Shown here in pieces: positions 1 through 8,415 of a stretch of DNA of 64,000 nt. The stretch is from Nocardia sp. SYP-A9097. GTDB taxonomy: Bacteria > Actinomycetota > Actinomycetes > Mycobacteriales > Mycobacteriaceae. A program made the translations under genes and the position numbers. Within the stretch, counting starts at the first letter, position 1, and each line of letters starts with the position of its first letter. Under the pieces are notes generated by a model, which worked only from the letters and a program-made list of their open reading frames with translations, made no database searches and was not told the DNA's origin. The DNA is taken from positions 124,001 through 188,000 of the forward strand of contig NZ_WJIC01000002.1 of assembly GCF_009649815.1 (NCBI RefSeq), in the 5' to 3' direction.

Positions 1-141
1 GATCATCTGCCGCTGGGTGCCCTCCCCGGGATCGAAGAGCAATCCCTCGCCGTCCCAACGCAGCAGATACCCATTGTGATTGCGCTGTTTGGTCGGTACT
101 TGACTGGCTGTTCCCAAAATGACCAGTTCGCGCTGTGACAC
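1..141 (-). CDS. rnz: Ribonuclease Z, 5' part only (runs off the left edge)
   Basis: Reading leftwards from a GTG at 141-139, 47 codons are open to the window edge. The translated start contains [19 protein letters not shown] and [11 protein letters not shown], the characteristic first strands of the ribonuclease Z branch of metallo-beta-lactamases, which trims the 3' trailer of tRNA precursors. The zinc-binding HxHxDH motif would lie beyond the edge, so catalysis cannot be checked. The frame has no in-frame stop and the N-terminal motif begins within ten residues of the start, which supports the GTG. It is transcribed away from the DUF6153 gene. Confidence 0.9.
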   Translation of the reverse strand, partial: MSQRELVILGTASQVPTKQRNHNGYLLRWDGEGLLFDPGEGTQRQMI

Positions 142-252
142 GGCGTCAGGCTACCGGGCGGGCGAGTAATCCTCATGGCAGCGCGATTCCGGGCGCGCCA
201 TGGATCGATACCAGGCGGGGGTATCAGAGTGGTCGAATCGAGTCGCACTAGA

Positions 253-681
253 ATGGCTCGGGTGTTGGAACAACAGGCCCTCGGAACCCGGTTGACCCGG
301 GCATTCGGCCTGTTCACCCTGCTTGCCGGGGTCGCCATCATGCATGCGGTGGTCTTCGGCATGAGCGGCGGTTCCGATTCGTCGCACGATATGAGCCGAA
401 TGGGCTCCGGTACCGCGATCACCGCCTCGATGGGCGCGGCGCATGCGGAGACCATGCCGGGCTGTGCCGGTGGTGAATGCGATGGGCACGCCGGAATGCA
501 TGGCTGCCTGTTCGTACTGACCGCTCTGCTACTCGGATTGGGCTTGACCCTGCTGGGCTGGTTCGCGCTGAAAAACCGCGAAACCGCCGCGACGAAACTG
601 CGGCGACTGCGCGCGCATCGCGCTCGTCCACCACCGTGGACGGTGCTCTCCTTGGCCGAATTGGCGATTCTGTGGATCTGA
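253..681 (+). CDS. DUF6153-like small membrane protein
   Basis: A 142-residue protein with an N-terminal hydrophobic segment (about residues 15-35), a His/Met/Cys-containing loop (SHDMSRM, CAGGECDGHAGMHG) and a second membrane segment near residues 85-105, ending in a basic tail. This matches the actinobacterial DUF6153 layout of two helices around a metal-like loop. The open frame extends upstream to 175, but ATG 253 puts the first hydrophobic helix at the usual distance. It lies 90 bp before the DUF305 lipoprotein gene in the same direction, a pairing seen in actinobacteria. A role in copper or other metal handling is inference from the loop and the neighbour. Confidence 0.7.
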   Translation: MARVLEQQALGTRLTRAFGLFTLLAGVAIMHAVVFGMSGGSDSSHDMSRMGSGTAITASMGAAHAETMPGCAGGECDGHAGMHGCLFVLTALLLGLGLTLLGWFALKNRETAATKLRRLRAHRARPPPWTVLSLAELAILWI

Positions 682-771
682 TGGACCCGCCGCGACCGCG
701 TATCTCCCACGCGGACGCGAGTTTTCGCGCACCCATTTTCAGGTCATTCGCAATTACCAAGGAGTACAACC

Positions 772-1416
772 ATGTTCACCATCAGCCGTATCAAGATCGC
801 CGTTGTCGCAGGTACCGCCGCTGTCGCCCTGATCGCCGCGGGCTGTAGCAACAACGATTCCTCCACGTCCGGCACGAATCACGAAAGCACCACCGGCAGT
901 AGTTCTTCCATGCCCGGAATGGATCACGGCGGCATGTCCACCCAGCCCGCCGCACGCACGGATTTCAATGCCGCGGATATCACCTTCCTGCAGATGATGT
1001 ACCCACATCACGCCCAGGCCGTGGAGATGGCGAAGCTGGTGCCGTCCCGTTCACAGAATGAGCAATTGCGCACGCTCGCAAAGAATGTGGAGCAGGCGCA
1101 GACCCCGGAGATGCAGCAGATCACCACGCTGCTGCAGGCTTTCGGCAAGGGCGCGCCGAGCGCGACCATGGGCCATGAGGGTATGGCGGGCATGATGTCG
1201 GCCGATCAGATGTCGGCGCTGGAGAAGCTGTCCGGCCCGGAATTCGACACGCAGTGGATGCGGATGATGATCGAGCATCACAAGGGCGCGATCACCATGT
1301 CGAATACCGAATTGGCAAGTGGCGGTAATGCCGAAGCCAAGGCCATGGCGCAGGCCATCGTGACCGGTCAGCAGACCGAGATCGATGAGATGAATGCCAT
1401 GCTCGGCCGGAGCTAG
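772..1416 (+). CDS. DUF305 family lipoprotein
   Basis: A 214-residue exported lipoprotein. Residues 1-25 form a signal peptide ending in the lipobox LIAAGC, followed by a Ser/Thr-rich linker and a Met/His patch (SMPGMDHGGM). The rest is the four-helix, His-rich DUF305 domain, with two similar halves carrying MMYPHHAQAVEMA and MMIEHHKGAITM. AAGGAG lies 7 nt before the ATG. DUF305 proteins are associated with metal, especially copper, tolerance in bacteria. The adjoining DUF6153 gene and the perfect hairpin just downstream suggest a small two-gene transcription unit. Confidence 0.88.
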   Translation: MFTISRIKIAVVAGTAAVALIAAGCSNNDSSTSGTNHESTTGSSSSMPGMDHGGMSTQPAARTDFNAADITFLQMMYPHHAQAVEMAKLVPSRSQNEQLRTLAKNVEQAQTPEMQQITTLLQAFGKGAPSATMGHEGMAGMMSADQMSALEKLSGPEFDTQWMRMMIEHHKGAITMSNTELASGGNAEAKAMAQAIVTGQQTEIDEMNAMLGRS

Positions 1417-1430
1417 TCACCCAATGAAAC

Positions 1431-1461
1431 AACGGGTGCACCATATTCCGGTGCACCCGTT
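1431..1461. terminator. Perfect 12-bp hairpin between convergent genes
   Basis: The arms AACGGGTGCACC (1431-1442) and GGTGCACCCGTT (1450-1461) are perfect complements around a 7-nt loop. The hairpin lies between the DUF305 stop (1416) and the stop of the leftward small membrane gene (1485), the expected place for a bidirectional terminator. There is no U-tract, as is common in actinobacteria. Confidence 0.8.
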
Positions 1462-1484
1462 GGATGTTCGCGCCCCGGCAGCTG

Positions 1485-1781
1485 TCAGCTGCCGATGACC
1501 GTATTCATAATCGTTCCGGCACTGGTGGCGGTCGCGCCGCCGATCATGGCTCCCGCCACCATCTTCGGTGATTCGAGCCCGCCGCCGCTCCACTTCTCCC
1601 AGGCGAAGCGGCCGCCGCCGTAGGTGATGGCGGTGACGCCGGAGAGCATGGTGAACCAGGTGAAGTAGCGAACCAATTTCATCAGCTTGTCCGCCACCGG
1701 CGGTGTCTCGGGTGTCGGATTGCCGATCTGCGCGACCACGGTCGTGTAAGTCTCGTGCACGGTGGCGAGGAGCATGCTCAC
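1485..1781 (-). CDS. Small two-helix membrane protein, unknown
   Basis: A 98-residue protein with two predicted membrane stretches (roughly LVRYFTWFTMLSGVTAITYG and MVAGAMIGGATATSAG) and a Gly-rich connection. The GTG at 1781 follows a good ribosome site (GAGAGGA, 7 nt upstream). An ATG two codons further in is the alternative, and the open frame extends to 1844 without a better start. The size and helix layout recall TrbC/VirB2-like pilin subunits and small actinobacterial membrane proteins, but no family can be assigned. It converges on the DUF305 gene across a hairpin. Confidence 0.6.
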   Translation of the reverse strand: MSMLLATVHETYTTVVAQIGNPTPETPPVADKLMKLVRYFTWFTMLSGVTAITYGGGRFAWEKWSGGGLESPKMVAGAMIGGATATSAGTIMNTVIGS

Positions 1782-1925
1782 GATCGGTTCCTCTCGGATG
1801 CTGAGGTAGTGCTGACTGGGCAGAACTAGTGGCACAACTCTCACTAATATGAGCTATTGAACCTCATCCCGCCAGGTCATGGCGTGAAGACACACCACCT
1901 GCAGCGAACTCGAGCGGTTGTTCAG

Positions 1926-3440
1926 TTATCGATTGGCATTCGCCTTACCGAGCAGGGAGTGCTTGCGGCCGTAGAGGAAGTAGACGACGAAGCCCAGTGC
2001 CATCCAGATGACGAATCGCAGCCAGGTCTCCACCGACAGGTTGAACATGAGCCAGGCGCAGGCGATGACGGACAGGATCGGCACCAACGGCACCAGCGGA
2101 ACCCGGAAGCCGCGCGGCAGGTCCGGACGGGTGCGGCGCAGGATGACCACCCCGATGGAGACCAGCACGAAGGCGAAGAGCGTGCCGATATTGACCATTT
2201 CCTCGAGGGTGCCGAAGTCGACGAATCCGGCCAGCACGGCGCAGATGACGCCGACGATCATGGTGATGCGCACCGGTGTGCCCTTGGGTCCGGTCTTGGC
2301 CAGCTTGCGCGGCATGAGGCCGTCGCGGGCCATGGCGAACAGCACGCGGGTCTGGCCCAGGAACAGCACCATGACGACGGTGGTCAGACCGGCCAGCGCG
2401 CCGATGGAGATGATGTTCTTGGCCCAGTCGACGCCATTGATGGCGAAGGCGGTGGCGAGGGTGGCGTCATTGCCCTGCAGGTCCTTGTAGGAGACCATGC
2501 CGGTGAGCACCAGCGAGACCGCCACGTAGAGCACGGTGACAATGGCCAGCGAGCCGAGAATGCCGCGCGGCACATTGCGCTGTGGGTTCTTGGTCTCCTC
2601 GGCGGCGGTGGCGACCACGTCGAAGCCGATGAAGGCGAAGAAGACGATGCTGGCCGCTGCGAGCAGGCCGTACCAGCCGAAGCTGCTGTGGCCGCCGCCG
2701 GTGACGAGCTGGAACAGCGTCTGATGGAGTTTGCCGGTGTCCTCGCCGGTGCCGGGGACCGATTCCGGGATGAACGGCTTGAGGTTGTCGACCTTGAAGT
2801 AGGTCGCGCCGACCACGACCACCAGGGCGATGACGGCGAGCTTGATGGCGACCGCGACGGCCGAGACGCGTGAGGACAGCTTGGTGCCCAGCGCCAGCAG
2901 TACGGCCAGGATGGCGATGAGAAGTACTGCGCCCCAATCGAATTTGATCGAGCCGAAGTGCCAGATGGGCGATCGTCCGCCCATGACCACGCCGAGGTAC
3001 TGCGACCAGCCCTTGGCCACCACCGAGGTGCCGAGCGCGAATTCCAGGATGAGGTCCCAGCCGATGATCCAGGCGACGAGTTCGCCGAAGGTGGCGTAGG
3101 AGAAGGTGTACGCGCTACCGGCCACCGGCAGGGTGGAGGCGAATTCGGCGTAGCAGAGGGCGGCGAGTCCGCAGGCCACGGCGGCGAAGACGAAGGCCAG
3201 GGATACGGCGGGTCCGGCGAGGTTGCCCGCGGTGCGCGCGGTGAGGGTGAAGATACCCGCGCCGACCACGACGGCCACGCCGAAGACGGTCAGGTCCAGC
3301 GAGGTGAGGTCTTTGCGGAGTTTGGCATCGGGTTCGTCGGTGTCACGAATGGACTGTTCGACGGACTTGGTGCGGAACAACCCGCTGTCGCGGCGGGACA
3401 GCTTCCCGACCGGGTTCGGCTGGGGGTCCGATATCGCCAC
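1926..3440 (-). CDS. APC-superfamily amino-acid permease
   Basis: A 504-residue polytopic membrane protein of the cationic/neutral amino-acid transporter branch of the APC superfamily (YfnA/CAT-like). The basic N-terminal tail is followed by the first helix signature GVAVVVGAGIFTLTARTAG, where the unwound GxGIF segment contacts substrate in LeuT-fold carriers, and then about twelve helices. Both length and the N-terminal RKDLTSLDLTVFG motif are typical of the family. It would import amino acids across the plasma membrane; the substrate cannot be told from the sequence. No partner genes adjoin it, and a divergent hypothetical gene starts 280 bp away. Confidence 0.88.
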   Translation of the reverse strand: MAISDPQPNPVGKLSRRDSGLFRTKSVEQSIRDTDEPDAKLRKDLTSLDLTVFGVAVVVGAGIFTLTARTAGNLAGPAVSLAFVFAAVACGLAALCYAEFASTLPVAGSAYTFSYATFGELVAWIIGWDLILEFALGTSVVAKGWSQYLGVVMGGRSPIWHFGSIKFDWGAVLLIAILAVLLALGTKLSSRVSAVAVAIKLAVIALVVVVGATYFKVDNLKPFIPESVPGTGEDTGKLHQTLFQLVTGGGHSSFGWYGLLAAASIVFFAFIGFDVVATAAEETKNPQRNVPRGILGSLAIVTVLYVAVSLVLTGMVSYKDLQGNDATLATAFAINGVDWAKNIISIGALAGLTTVVMVLFLGQTRVLFAMARDGLMPRKLAKTGPKGTPVRITMIVGVICAVLAGFVDFGTLEEMVNIGTLFAFVLVSIGVVILRRTRPDLPRGFRVPLVPLVPILSVIACAWLMFNLSVETWLRFVIWMALGFVVYFLYGRKHSLLGKANANR

Positions 3441-3723
3441 TGTGTCTCCTATGTCTGGCTTCTCGGCAACAATGCAGTTGGCGCCGGCCGAATTAGGCCC
3501 GGCACCAGGTTTTTCCGACTTCGCATGCGACCGGCAGACAGAAACCCTGGTCCTGCCCCGGTCAGCGCTCTCGATCTCGGGGCGAGATCTGAGTTGTCGG
3601 CGTCACATCGAACCGTATCACCCACTGGTACGGACCAGTTCAGCAACTGGACGGACAACATTCGCCCGGTTGCAGTACAAACGACTCCGCTCCCAGAACC
3701 GGCCGGTCCCGTTAGGGTTTGGT

Positions 3724-4614
3724 ATGCAGTACGGGGGTGGCCGGCCCGAGGGTGACCGGGCGGCGCTGGACCGCGTGCTGGCCGATGCCCGCGCGGTGCA
3801 GATTCGGGAGATGCGGGGCGATTCCAAGTCGCTGCTGGTGGAGCGCGACCCGGTTGCCGTGCAGGCGCTGCGGGAGGCGTTGCGGGTCACCGACGAACCT
3901 GGTTTGTCCTGTATGTGCTTCGGCGATGTGTCCCTGGTCTTCCTCGACACCTCCGGTCGCGAACTCACCGGAGTGACCCTGCACCACGGTGATTCGGTGC
4001 GCTGGGACGATGCCGCGCGCTGGGGCGGCTGGCGCGACGACGCCATCCTGGTCGACAGCGCCCGCTCCCTGGAGTGGCTGGCGGTACGGGGCGTCACCTG
4101 GCCGCTGCGCGAATTCCGCGAATCGCAGCGCCGCGCCGCCGCGGCCCTGCGCGCCCGCCTGCGCTGGACCGCCGATATTCCGGCGTCGATCGCGTCGTTC
4201 ACCGCGATGTTCCTGGAGACCACCGACCGCGGTGTGCCACTGCTGGAACCGGAGTTGATCGAGGTCCGGGCTCGCTTGCTCGCGGCTCACCCGGATCCGG
4301 TCGATCGAACCGCGCGGCTGCTCGCCTGGTACGGATCGGGCACCGGGAGCTCCGCGGGATATCCCACGCACGAAGCGATTCCGGCGCAGTTCCTGGATCA
4401 GGAACAGCCGGTAGATTTCGCGCGCGCGGTAGAGACGGGCGATGCGCGAGCGCTGCTCGGCACCGTCCGATACTTGGTGAGCTGGCCGGGGCGGCAACGA
4501 CTCACACCGCTATTGACACACCTCTCCCCCGCAACACAGCGCAAAATCCTGGATCACGCGCCTACTGCGAAGACCCGCGCGTGGCTGGAGCGTCGCCTGA
4601 CCGGGCTGCATTAG
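3724..4614 (+). CDS. Conserved hypothetical protein
   Basis: A 296-residue soluble protein without a signal peptide or membrane segment. The N-terminal third (REMRGDSKSLLVERDPVAVQALREAL) ends in a CMCFGDVSLVFLD strand, followed by an Arg-rich helical part (SQRRAAAALRARLRW) and an all-helical C-terminus. I do not recognise the family. The frame is open upstream to 3223, but that stretch overlaps the permease promoter and has no coding character; ATG 3724 begins the acidic, actinobacterial-style coding sequence. It is followed by a REP-like repeat. Confidence 0.65.
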   Translation: MQYGGGRPEGDRAALDRVLADARAVQIREMRGDSKSLLVERDPVAVQALREALRVTDEPGLSCMCFGDVSLVFLDTSGRELTGVTLHHGDSVRWDDAARWGGWRDDAILVDSARSLEWLAVRGVTWPLREFRESQRRAAAALRARLRWTADIPASIASFTAMFLETTDRGVPLLEPELIEVRARLLAAHPDPVDRTARLLAWYGSGTGSSAGYPTHEAIPAQFLDQEQPVDFARAVETGDARALLGTVRYLVSWPGRQRLTPLLTHLSPATQRKILDHAPTAKTRAWLERRLTGLH

Positions 4615-4620
4615 TACGCT

Positions 4621-4745
4621 CGAATCCCCCGTCATCCCGGCGCGAATCCCCCGTCATCCCGGCGCGTTTTTGGCCGGGATCCACGAAACCCGCTGGAGTA
4701 CATGCGGTGTGGATCCCGGCCGAAAGCATGCCGGGATGACGGGGG
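4621..4745. repeat. REP-like palindromic element with tandem 22-bp repeat
   Basis: Two adjacent identical 22-bp units (4621-4642, 4643-4664) begin CGAATCCCCCGTCATCCCGG. The element then folds back on itself: GGCCGGGATCCAC (4672-4684) pairs perfectly with 4709-4721, and the outer CCCCGTCATCCCGGC arm pairs with 4730-4745. It sits between two convergent stops (4614 and 4762). The structure is that of a repetitive extragenic palindrome and may also end transcription from both sides. Confidence 0.75.
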
Positions 4746-4761
4746 GACGCGGGACGGGTGG

Positions 4762-5805
4762 TTAGGGAACGAGTACCGCGCGGCCCTGGATCTGGCCATT
4801 GTCCAAGCGGTGCAGGGCTTCCGGTCCGTCGTTGAGATCGAAGCGTTCGACCTCGATATGCAGTTTGCCCGCCTGGGCGAGGCCGACGCAGTCGTAGAGG
4901 TCGGCCCTGGTGCCGCCCAGCGACTTTCGCACCGACGCACCCCATGGCAGGCCCGGGCCGCCGGCCGGTCCGGAATTGATGTCGGGCGGGGTGCCGCCGC
5001 CGATGCCGATCATGCGGTACGCGCCATTGGGCGCGACGCTCTCGACGGCCATCTTGGCGGTGGCATCGATACCGACGAAGTCGAAGACGGCCTCCGCGCC
5101 GCGCCCGCCGGTGAGCTCCAGAATCTCCTTGGAGGTGTCATCGCTGGACAGAATGCCAAGGTCCGCACCGCATTTGGCGGCGAGGTCCAGCTTGTCCTGG
5201 GTGACGTCCACGGCAATAACACGCACGCCGGTAATAGCCTGCAGGATCTGCACGGCCACATGGCCGAGGCCGCCGATACCGATGGCGACGGCGGTTCCGC
5301 CGGGGCGCAATACATCTCGCGCGCCACGAATGGAGTGGTACGCGGTGAGCGCGGCGTCGGCGACCGGTGCGGCCTGCAGGAAGTCCAGGTCGCCGATCGG
5401 CACGAAGGAGGTCGCGGGGATGCGCACGTACTCGGCCATTCCGCCCTCGATGGTGAGGCCGGGTGTGGGCGGCATGGCGACGCGTCCGGCCGCGATGCAC
5501 ACATTCTCATTGCCACTGACGCATTCGCGGCAGACGCCACAGGTCCAGAACAGGTACACCAGACCGCGTTCGCCGATCTCGCGGCCGTTCACATCCGAGC
5601 CGATGGCCTCGATGGTGCCCGCGATCTCGTGTCCGAGGGTCAGCGGGTCCTCGCGCAGCTGGTACGGGAAGTTGACCAGGGTCAGATCCGAGTGGCAGAC
5701 GCCCGCCGCGCCGACCCGCAACAGCAGGTCGGTGGGCCCGATATCGGGTACCGGGATGTCATTGACCGCGACTTTCTCGGGGCCGGTCCACTGGAGTGCT
5801 CGCAT
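4762..5805 (-). CDS. Zinc-dependent alcohol dehydrogenase (MDR superfamily)
   Basis: A 347-residue medium-chain dehydrogenase. The catalytic zinc ligands are visible as Cys37 (GVCHSD) and His59-Glu60 (GHE). The structural zinc site is the four-Cys loop at 89, 92, 95 and 103 (CGVCRECVSGNENVC). The Rossmann motif GIGGLG is at 176-181. The length and both zinc sites point to an active NAD(P)-dependent alcohol/aldehyde dehydrogenase. The N-terminus does not resemble the NDMA-dependent mycofactocin alcohol dehydrogenases. It is divergent from the monooxygenase series at 5946; the shared intergenic stretch holds a perfect palindrome that could control both. Confidence 0.9.
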   Translation of the reverse strand: MRALQWTGPEKVAVNDIPVPDIGPTDLLLRVGAAGVCHSDLTLVNFPYQLREDPLTLGHEIAGTIEAIGSDVNGREIGERGLVYLFWTCGVCRECVSGNENVCIAAGRVAMPPTPGLTIEGGMAEYVRIPATSFVPIGDLDFLQAAPVADAALTAYHSIRGARDVLRPGGTAVAIGIGGLGHVAVQILQAITGVRVIAVDVTQDKLDLAAKCGADLGILSSDDTSKEILELTGGRGAEAVFDFVGIDATAKMAVESVAPNGAYRMIGIGGGTPPDINSGPAGGPGLPWGASVRKSLGGTRADLYDCVGLAQAGKLHIEVERFDLNDGPEALHRLDNGQIQGRAVLVP

Positions 5806-5852
5806 ACTTCATCCTCGGCTCTAGCTTGTGATCTGGGGCACACGGTAACAGT

Positions 5853-5864
5853 CACTGTACAGTG
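5853..5864. promoter_or_regulatory. Perfect 12-bp palindrome in a divergent promoter
   Basis: CACTGTACAGTG is a perfect inverted repeat, 48 bp before the dehydrogenase start and 81 bp before the monooxygenase start. Its size and place fit an operator for a dimeric repressor such as a TetR protein; which one is not known. Confidence 0.5.
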
Positions 5865-5945
5865 CGTCTACCTAATGACGGAATGTCTACCGAATTTCTC
5901 GAAAACCCTTCCTGAAGCCCGGTCGCGAACCTAGGCTGCCGTCAC

Positions 5946-7409
5946 ATGAACGAACCGCGTATCGCCATTGTGGGCGCCGGGATCTCCGGCATCTGCATGG
6001 GCGTGGCATTGCGCCGAGCCGGATTCCGGAACTTCACCCTCTTCGAGAAGGCCGACGATTACGGCGGTACGTGGCGCGACAACACCTACCCGGGGCTCAC
6101 CTGCGATGTGCCCTCGCGGTACTACCAGTTCACTTTCGCCATGAATCCCGAATGGTCCCAACTGTATTCGGCCGGCCCCGAGATCAAGGACTATCTGGTC
6201 GGGGTGGCGCACGATCATGGGCTCCGCCCCTTCACCAAGTTCGGTGTCGAGGTGACGGGCGCGGAGTTCGAGGGCAATTCCTGGCAGGTCACCACCTCCG
6301 ATGGCGGCGTGGAGCGCTTCGACTTCGTCATGTGCGCAACGGGATTCCTGCATCATCCGAAGCGGCCCGATATCGCGGGGCTGGATGATTTCGCCGGGAC
6401 CGTCATGCATTCGTCGCGCTGGGATCACGGCGTCGAGCTGGCCGGGAAGCGGGTCGGGGTGATCGGCACCGGATCCACCGGGACGCAGCTGGTGAGCGCG
6501 CTGGCCGGGCAGGTGCCGAAAGTCGTTATGTTCCAACGGACTCCGCAGTGGATTCTGCCGACGGTAAATAAGCGGTATCGCGAGGTGACCAAGAAGGTCT
6601 ATCAGCGGCTGCCCGTATTGGGCACCGCCGCATACCATCTCAATCGCGGGTTCTTCGCGGCGTTCTCGCAGGGGCTGGTGCATCCGGGGCGAATTCGCTC
6701 GCTGATCCAGTGGGTGGTGGCGCGAAATCTGCGGTCCGTCAAGGATCCCGAACTGCGACGCAAGCTGACCCCGGACTATCAGGCCATGTGTAAGCGCCTG
6801 GTGGTGTCCGATCGCTTCTACTCGGTGGTGCAGCGACCCGATGTCGACCTGGTCACCAACGGGATCGATCATGTGAAGGACGCCGGGGTGGTGACCGCCG
6901 ATGGTCAGCTGCACGAACTCGATATTCTGGTACTGGCAACGGGATTCGATTCGCATGCGTTCATGCGGCCGATGGCGATTACCGGGACGGACGGCCGCAC
7001 CCTGGATCAGGCATGGGCCGATGGGCCGCGCGCCTACGAGGGCATCATGATGCCGGACTTCCCGAATCTGTTCATGCTGGTCGGACCGCACAGTCCATTC
7101 GCCAATCATCCCCTCACCGCGGTCGCGGAGGCCCAGTCCGCGCGCATTGTCTGGTGGTTGAAGCGCTGGCGCGCAAGGGAATTCGATACCATCGCACCGA
7201 CACACGCCGCCACCGACCGCTACAACGCCATGATGCGGGCGGCCGCGCCCAGCACGGTGTGGTCCACCGGCTGCCAGAGCTGGTATCTGGGCAAGGATGG
7301 CATGCCGGAGCTGTGGCCGTGGAGTCCGGGGCAGTACGAGAAGCGCATTCGACGGCAACCCGATCCGGTGGACTATCGACTGGACCGGCACGTCAAGAGC
7401 GGGAAGTGA
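5946..7409 (+). CDS. Flavin-containing (Baeyer-Villiger-type) monooxygenase
   Basis: A 487-residue FAD/NADPH monooxygenase. The FAD-binding GAGISG is at 10-15, the FGGTWR-like segment appears as YGGTWRDNTYPG at 39-50, the Baeyer-Villiger fingerprint FxGxxxHxxxW is FAGTVMHSSRW at 149-159, and a second dinucleotide motif GTGSTG is at 174-179. Such enzymes insert oxygen next to ketones, giving esters or lactones. The next gene, seven bases downstream, is an esterase of the HSL family, a natural partner for opening the product, and a dehydrogenase (SDR) follows. This suggests a short catabolic chain: alcohol to ketone to ester to acid plus alcohol. Confidence 0.9.
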   Translation: MNEPRIAIVGAGISGICMGVALRRAGFRNFTLFEKADDYGGTWRDNTYPGLTCDVPSRYYQFTFAMNPEWSQLYSAGPEIKDYLVGVAHDHGLRPFTKFGVEVTGAEFEGNSWQVTTSDGGVERFDFVMCATGFLHHPKRPDIAGLDDFAGTVMHSSRWDHGVELAGKRVGVIGTGSTGTQLVSALAGQVPKVVMFQRTPQWILPTVNKRYREVTKKVYQRLPVLGTAAYHLNRGFFAAFSQGLVHPGRIRSLIQWVVARNLRSVKDPELRRKLTPDYQAMCKRLVVSDRFYSVVQRPDVDLVTNGIDHVKDAGVVTADGQLHELDILVLATGFDSHAFMRPMAITGTDGRTLDQAWADGPRAYEGIMMPDFPNLFMLVGPHSPFANHPLTAVAEAQSARIVWWLKRWRAREFDTIAPTHAATDRYNAMMRAAAPSTVWSTGCQSWYLGKDGMPELWPWSPGQYEKRIRRQPDPVDYRLDRHVKSGK

Positions 7410-7416
7410 AGGCGCA

Positions 7417-8334
7417 GTGCTGATTTCACTGACACGACTGATGGCCCGCGCCGTGGGCGCCTGGTGGTTCGGCGCGGCTCCCGACTGGGTGGAGGTCCGA
7501 CGCCGGGCGACACTGAGCACCAAGTCGTCCAGCGCGCCACGCGCGGTGACGGTGACGCAGGACCAGTTGGCGGGCCTGCCGGTCGAAATCCTCACTCCCC
7601 CTGCGGCTCCCGCCGATGCGGCGGTGCTCTACCTGCACGGTGGCGGGTTCGTCATGGGCAGTCCGAAGATGATGCGGCCGCTCACCGGGCCGCTGGCGCT
7701 GGATATGAATACCACCGTGTACGCGCTCGACTATCGACTCGCCCCGGAATATACGCATCCCGCGCCGATCGACGATGCCGAGGCGGCCTATCGGGCGCTG
7801 CTGGCGCGTGGGATTCCGGCGGAACGCATTGCGGTGGCGGGAGATTCGGCGGGTGGCGGACTCACCCTCGAACTCGGGCTGCGCATTCGCGATGCGGGGC
7901 TGCCCGCTCCGGCAGTGCTGGGCATGATCTGCCCGCTGATCGATTTCTCACCGGATTCGATGGCTTTCCACGGCGGTCCCACCCGGGAACCTTTGCTCAC
8001 TCCCAAGGTGATCGCGAAGTGCCTGGATGGGTATCTGCCGGGTGTACCGGCCGATGAGCGGCGCGCGATTTCACCGATATACCAGGACATCACGGGATTG
8101 CCGCCGATGGTGTTGCACTCGGCCACCGATGATCCGCTCTCCGGAGATGGCCGCCGCCTGGCGGATAAGGCCGCGAAAGCCGGTGTACCACTGCGGCATC
8201 GCGAGTATCGCAAGCTTTGGCATGTCTTCCACGCCATGCCCATGAAACCCGCCCGCGCGGCGGTCGGCGATATGGCCGCCATGCTCGCCGAGGGTATTTA
8301 CGGCCATCGCACGGGGTACCGCGCCACCCACTGA
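7417..8334 (+). CDS. Alpha/beta hydrolase, HSL-type carboxylesterase
   Basis: A 305-residue esterase of the hormone-sensitive-lipase family. The oxyanion-hole motif HGGGF is at 74-78 and the nucleophile elbow GDSAGG at 142-147 (Ser144). The C-terminal Asp (ATDDPL) and His (LWHVFHAMP) complete the triad. GTG 7417 is chosen because it follows the monooxygenase stop by seven bases with a GAAGG ribosome site; the frame open further upstream overlaps the monooxygenase. It is probably co-transcribed with the monooxygenase and hydrolyses its ester or lactone product. Confidence 0.88.
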   Translation: MLISLTRLMARAVGAWWFGAAPDWVEVRRRATLSTKSSSAPRAVTVTQDQLAGLPVEILTPPAAPADAAVLYLHGGGFVMGSPKMMRPLTGPLALDMNTTVYALDYRLAPEYTHPAPIDDAEAAYRALLARGIPAERIAVAGDSAGGGLTLELGLRIRDAGLPAPAVLGMICPLIDFSPDSMAFHGGPTREPLLTPKVIAKCLDGYLPGVPADERRAISPIYQDITGLPPMVLHSATDDPLSGDGRRLADKAAKAGVPLRHREYRKLWHVFHAMPMKPARAAVGDMAAMLAEGIYGHRTGYRATH

Positions 8335-8415
8335 CCGAGTCCGGCCACCGCCCACGCCACAGTGCCGAGCACATCTCATATCTATCGCGAATTTCATTGT
8401 TACGGAGGGGAATCC

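Noticed and set aside
1857..2873. Long open frame on the plus strand opposite the APC permease
   Set aside because: Its sequence is His/Asp/Gln-rich and lacks any domain; the permease on the other strand explains the lack of stops.
4702..5934. 410-codon plus-strand frame opposite the alcohol dehydrogenase
   Set aside because: No motif; the minus strand has complete zinc and cofactor sites.
5931..7595. 554-codon minus-strand frame opposite the monooxygenase
   Set aside because: A mirror effect of high GC third positions; the plus strand has all FAD/NADPH motifs.
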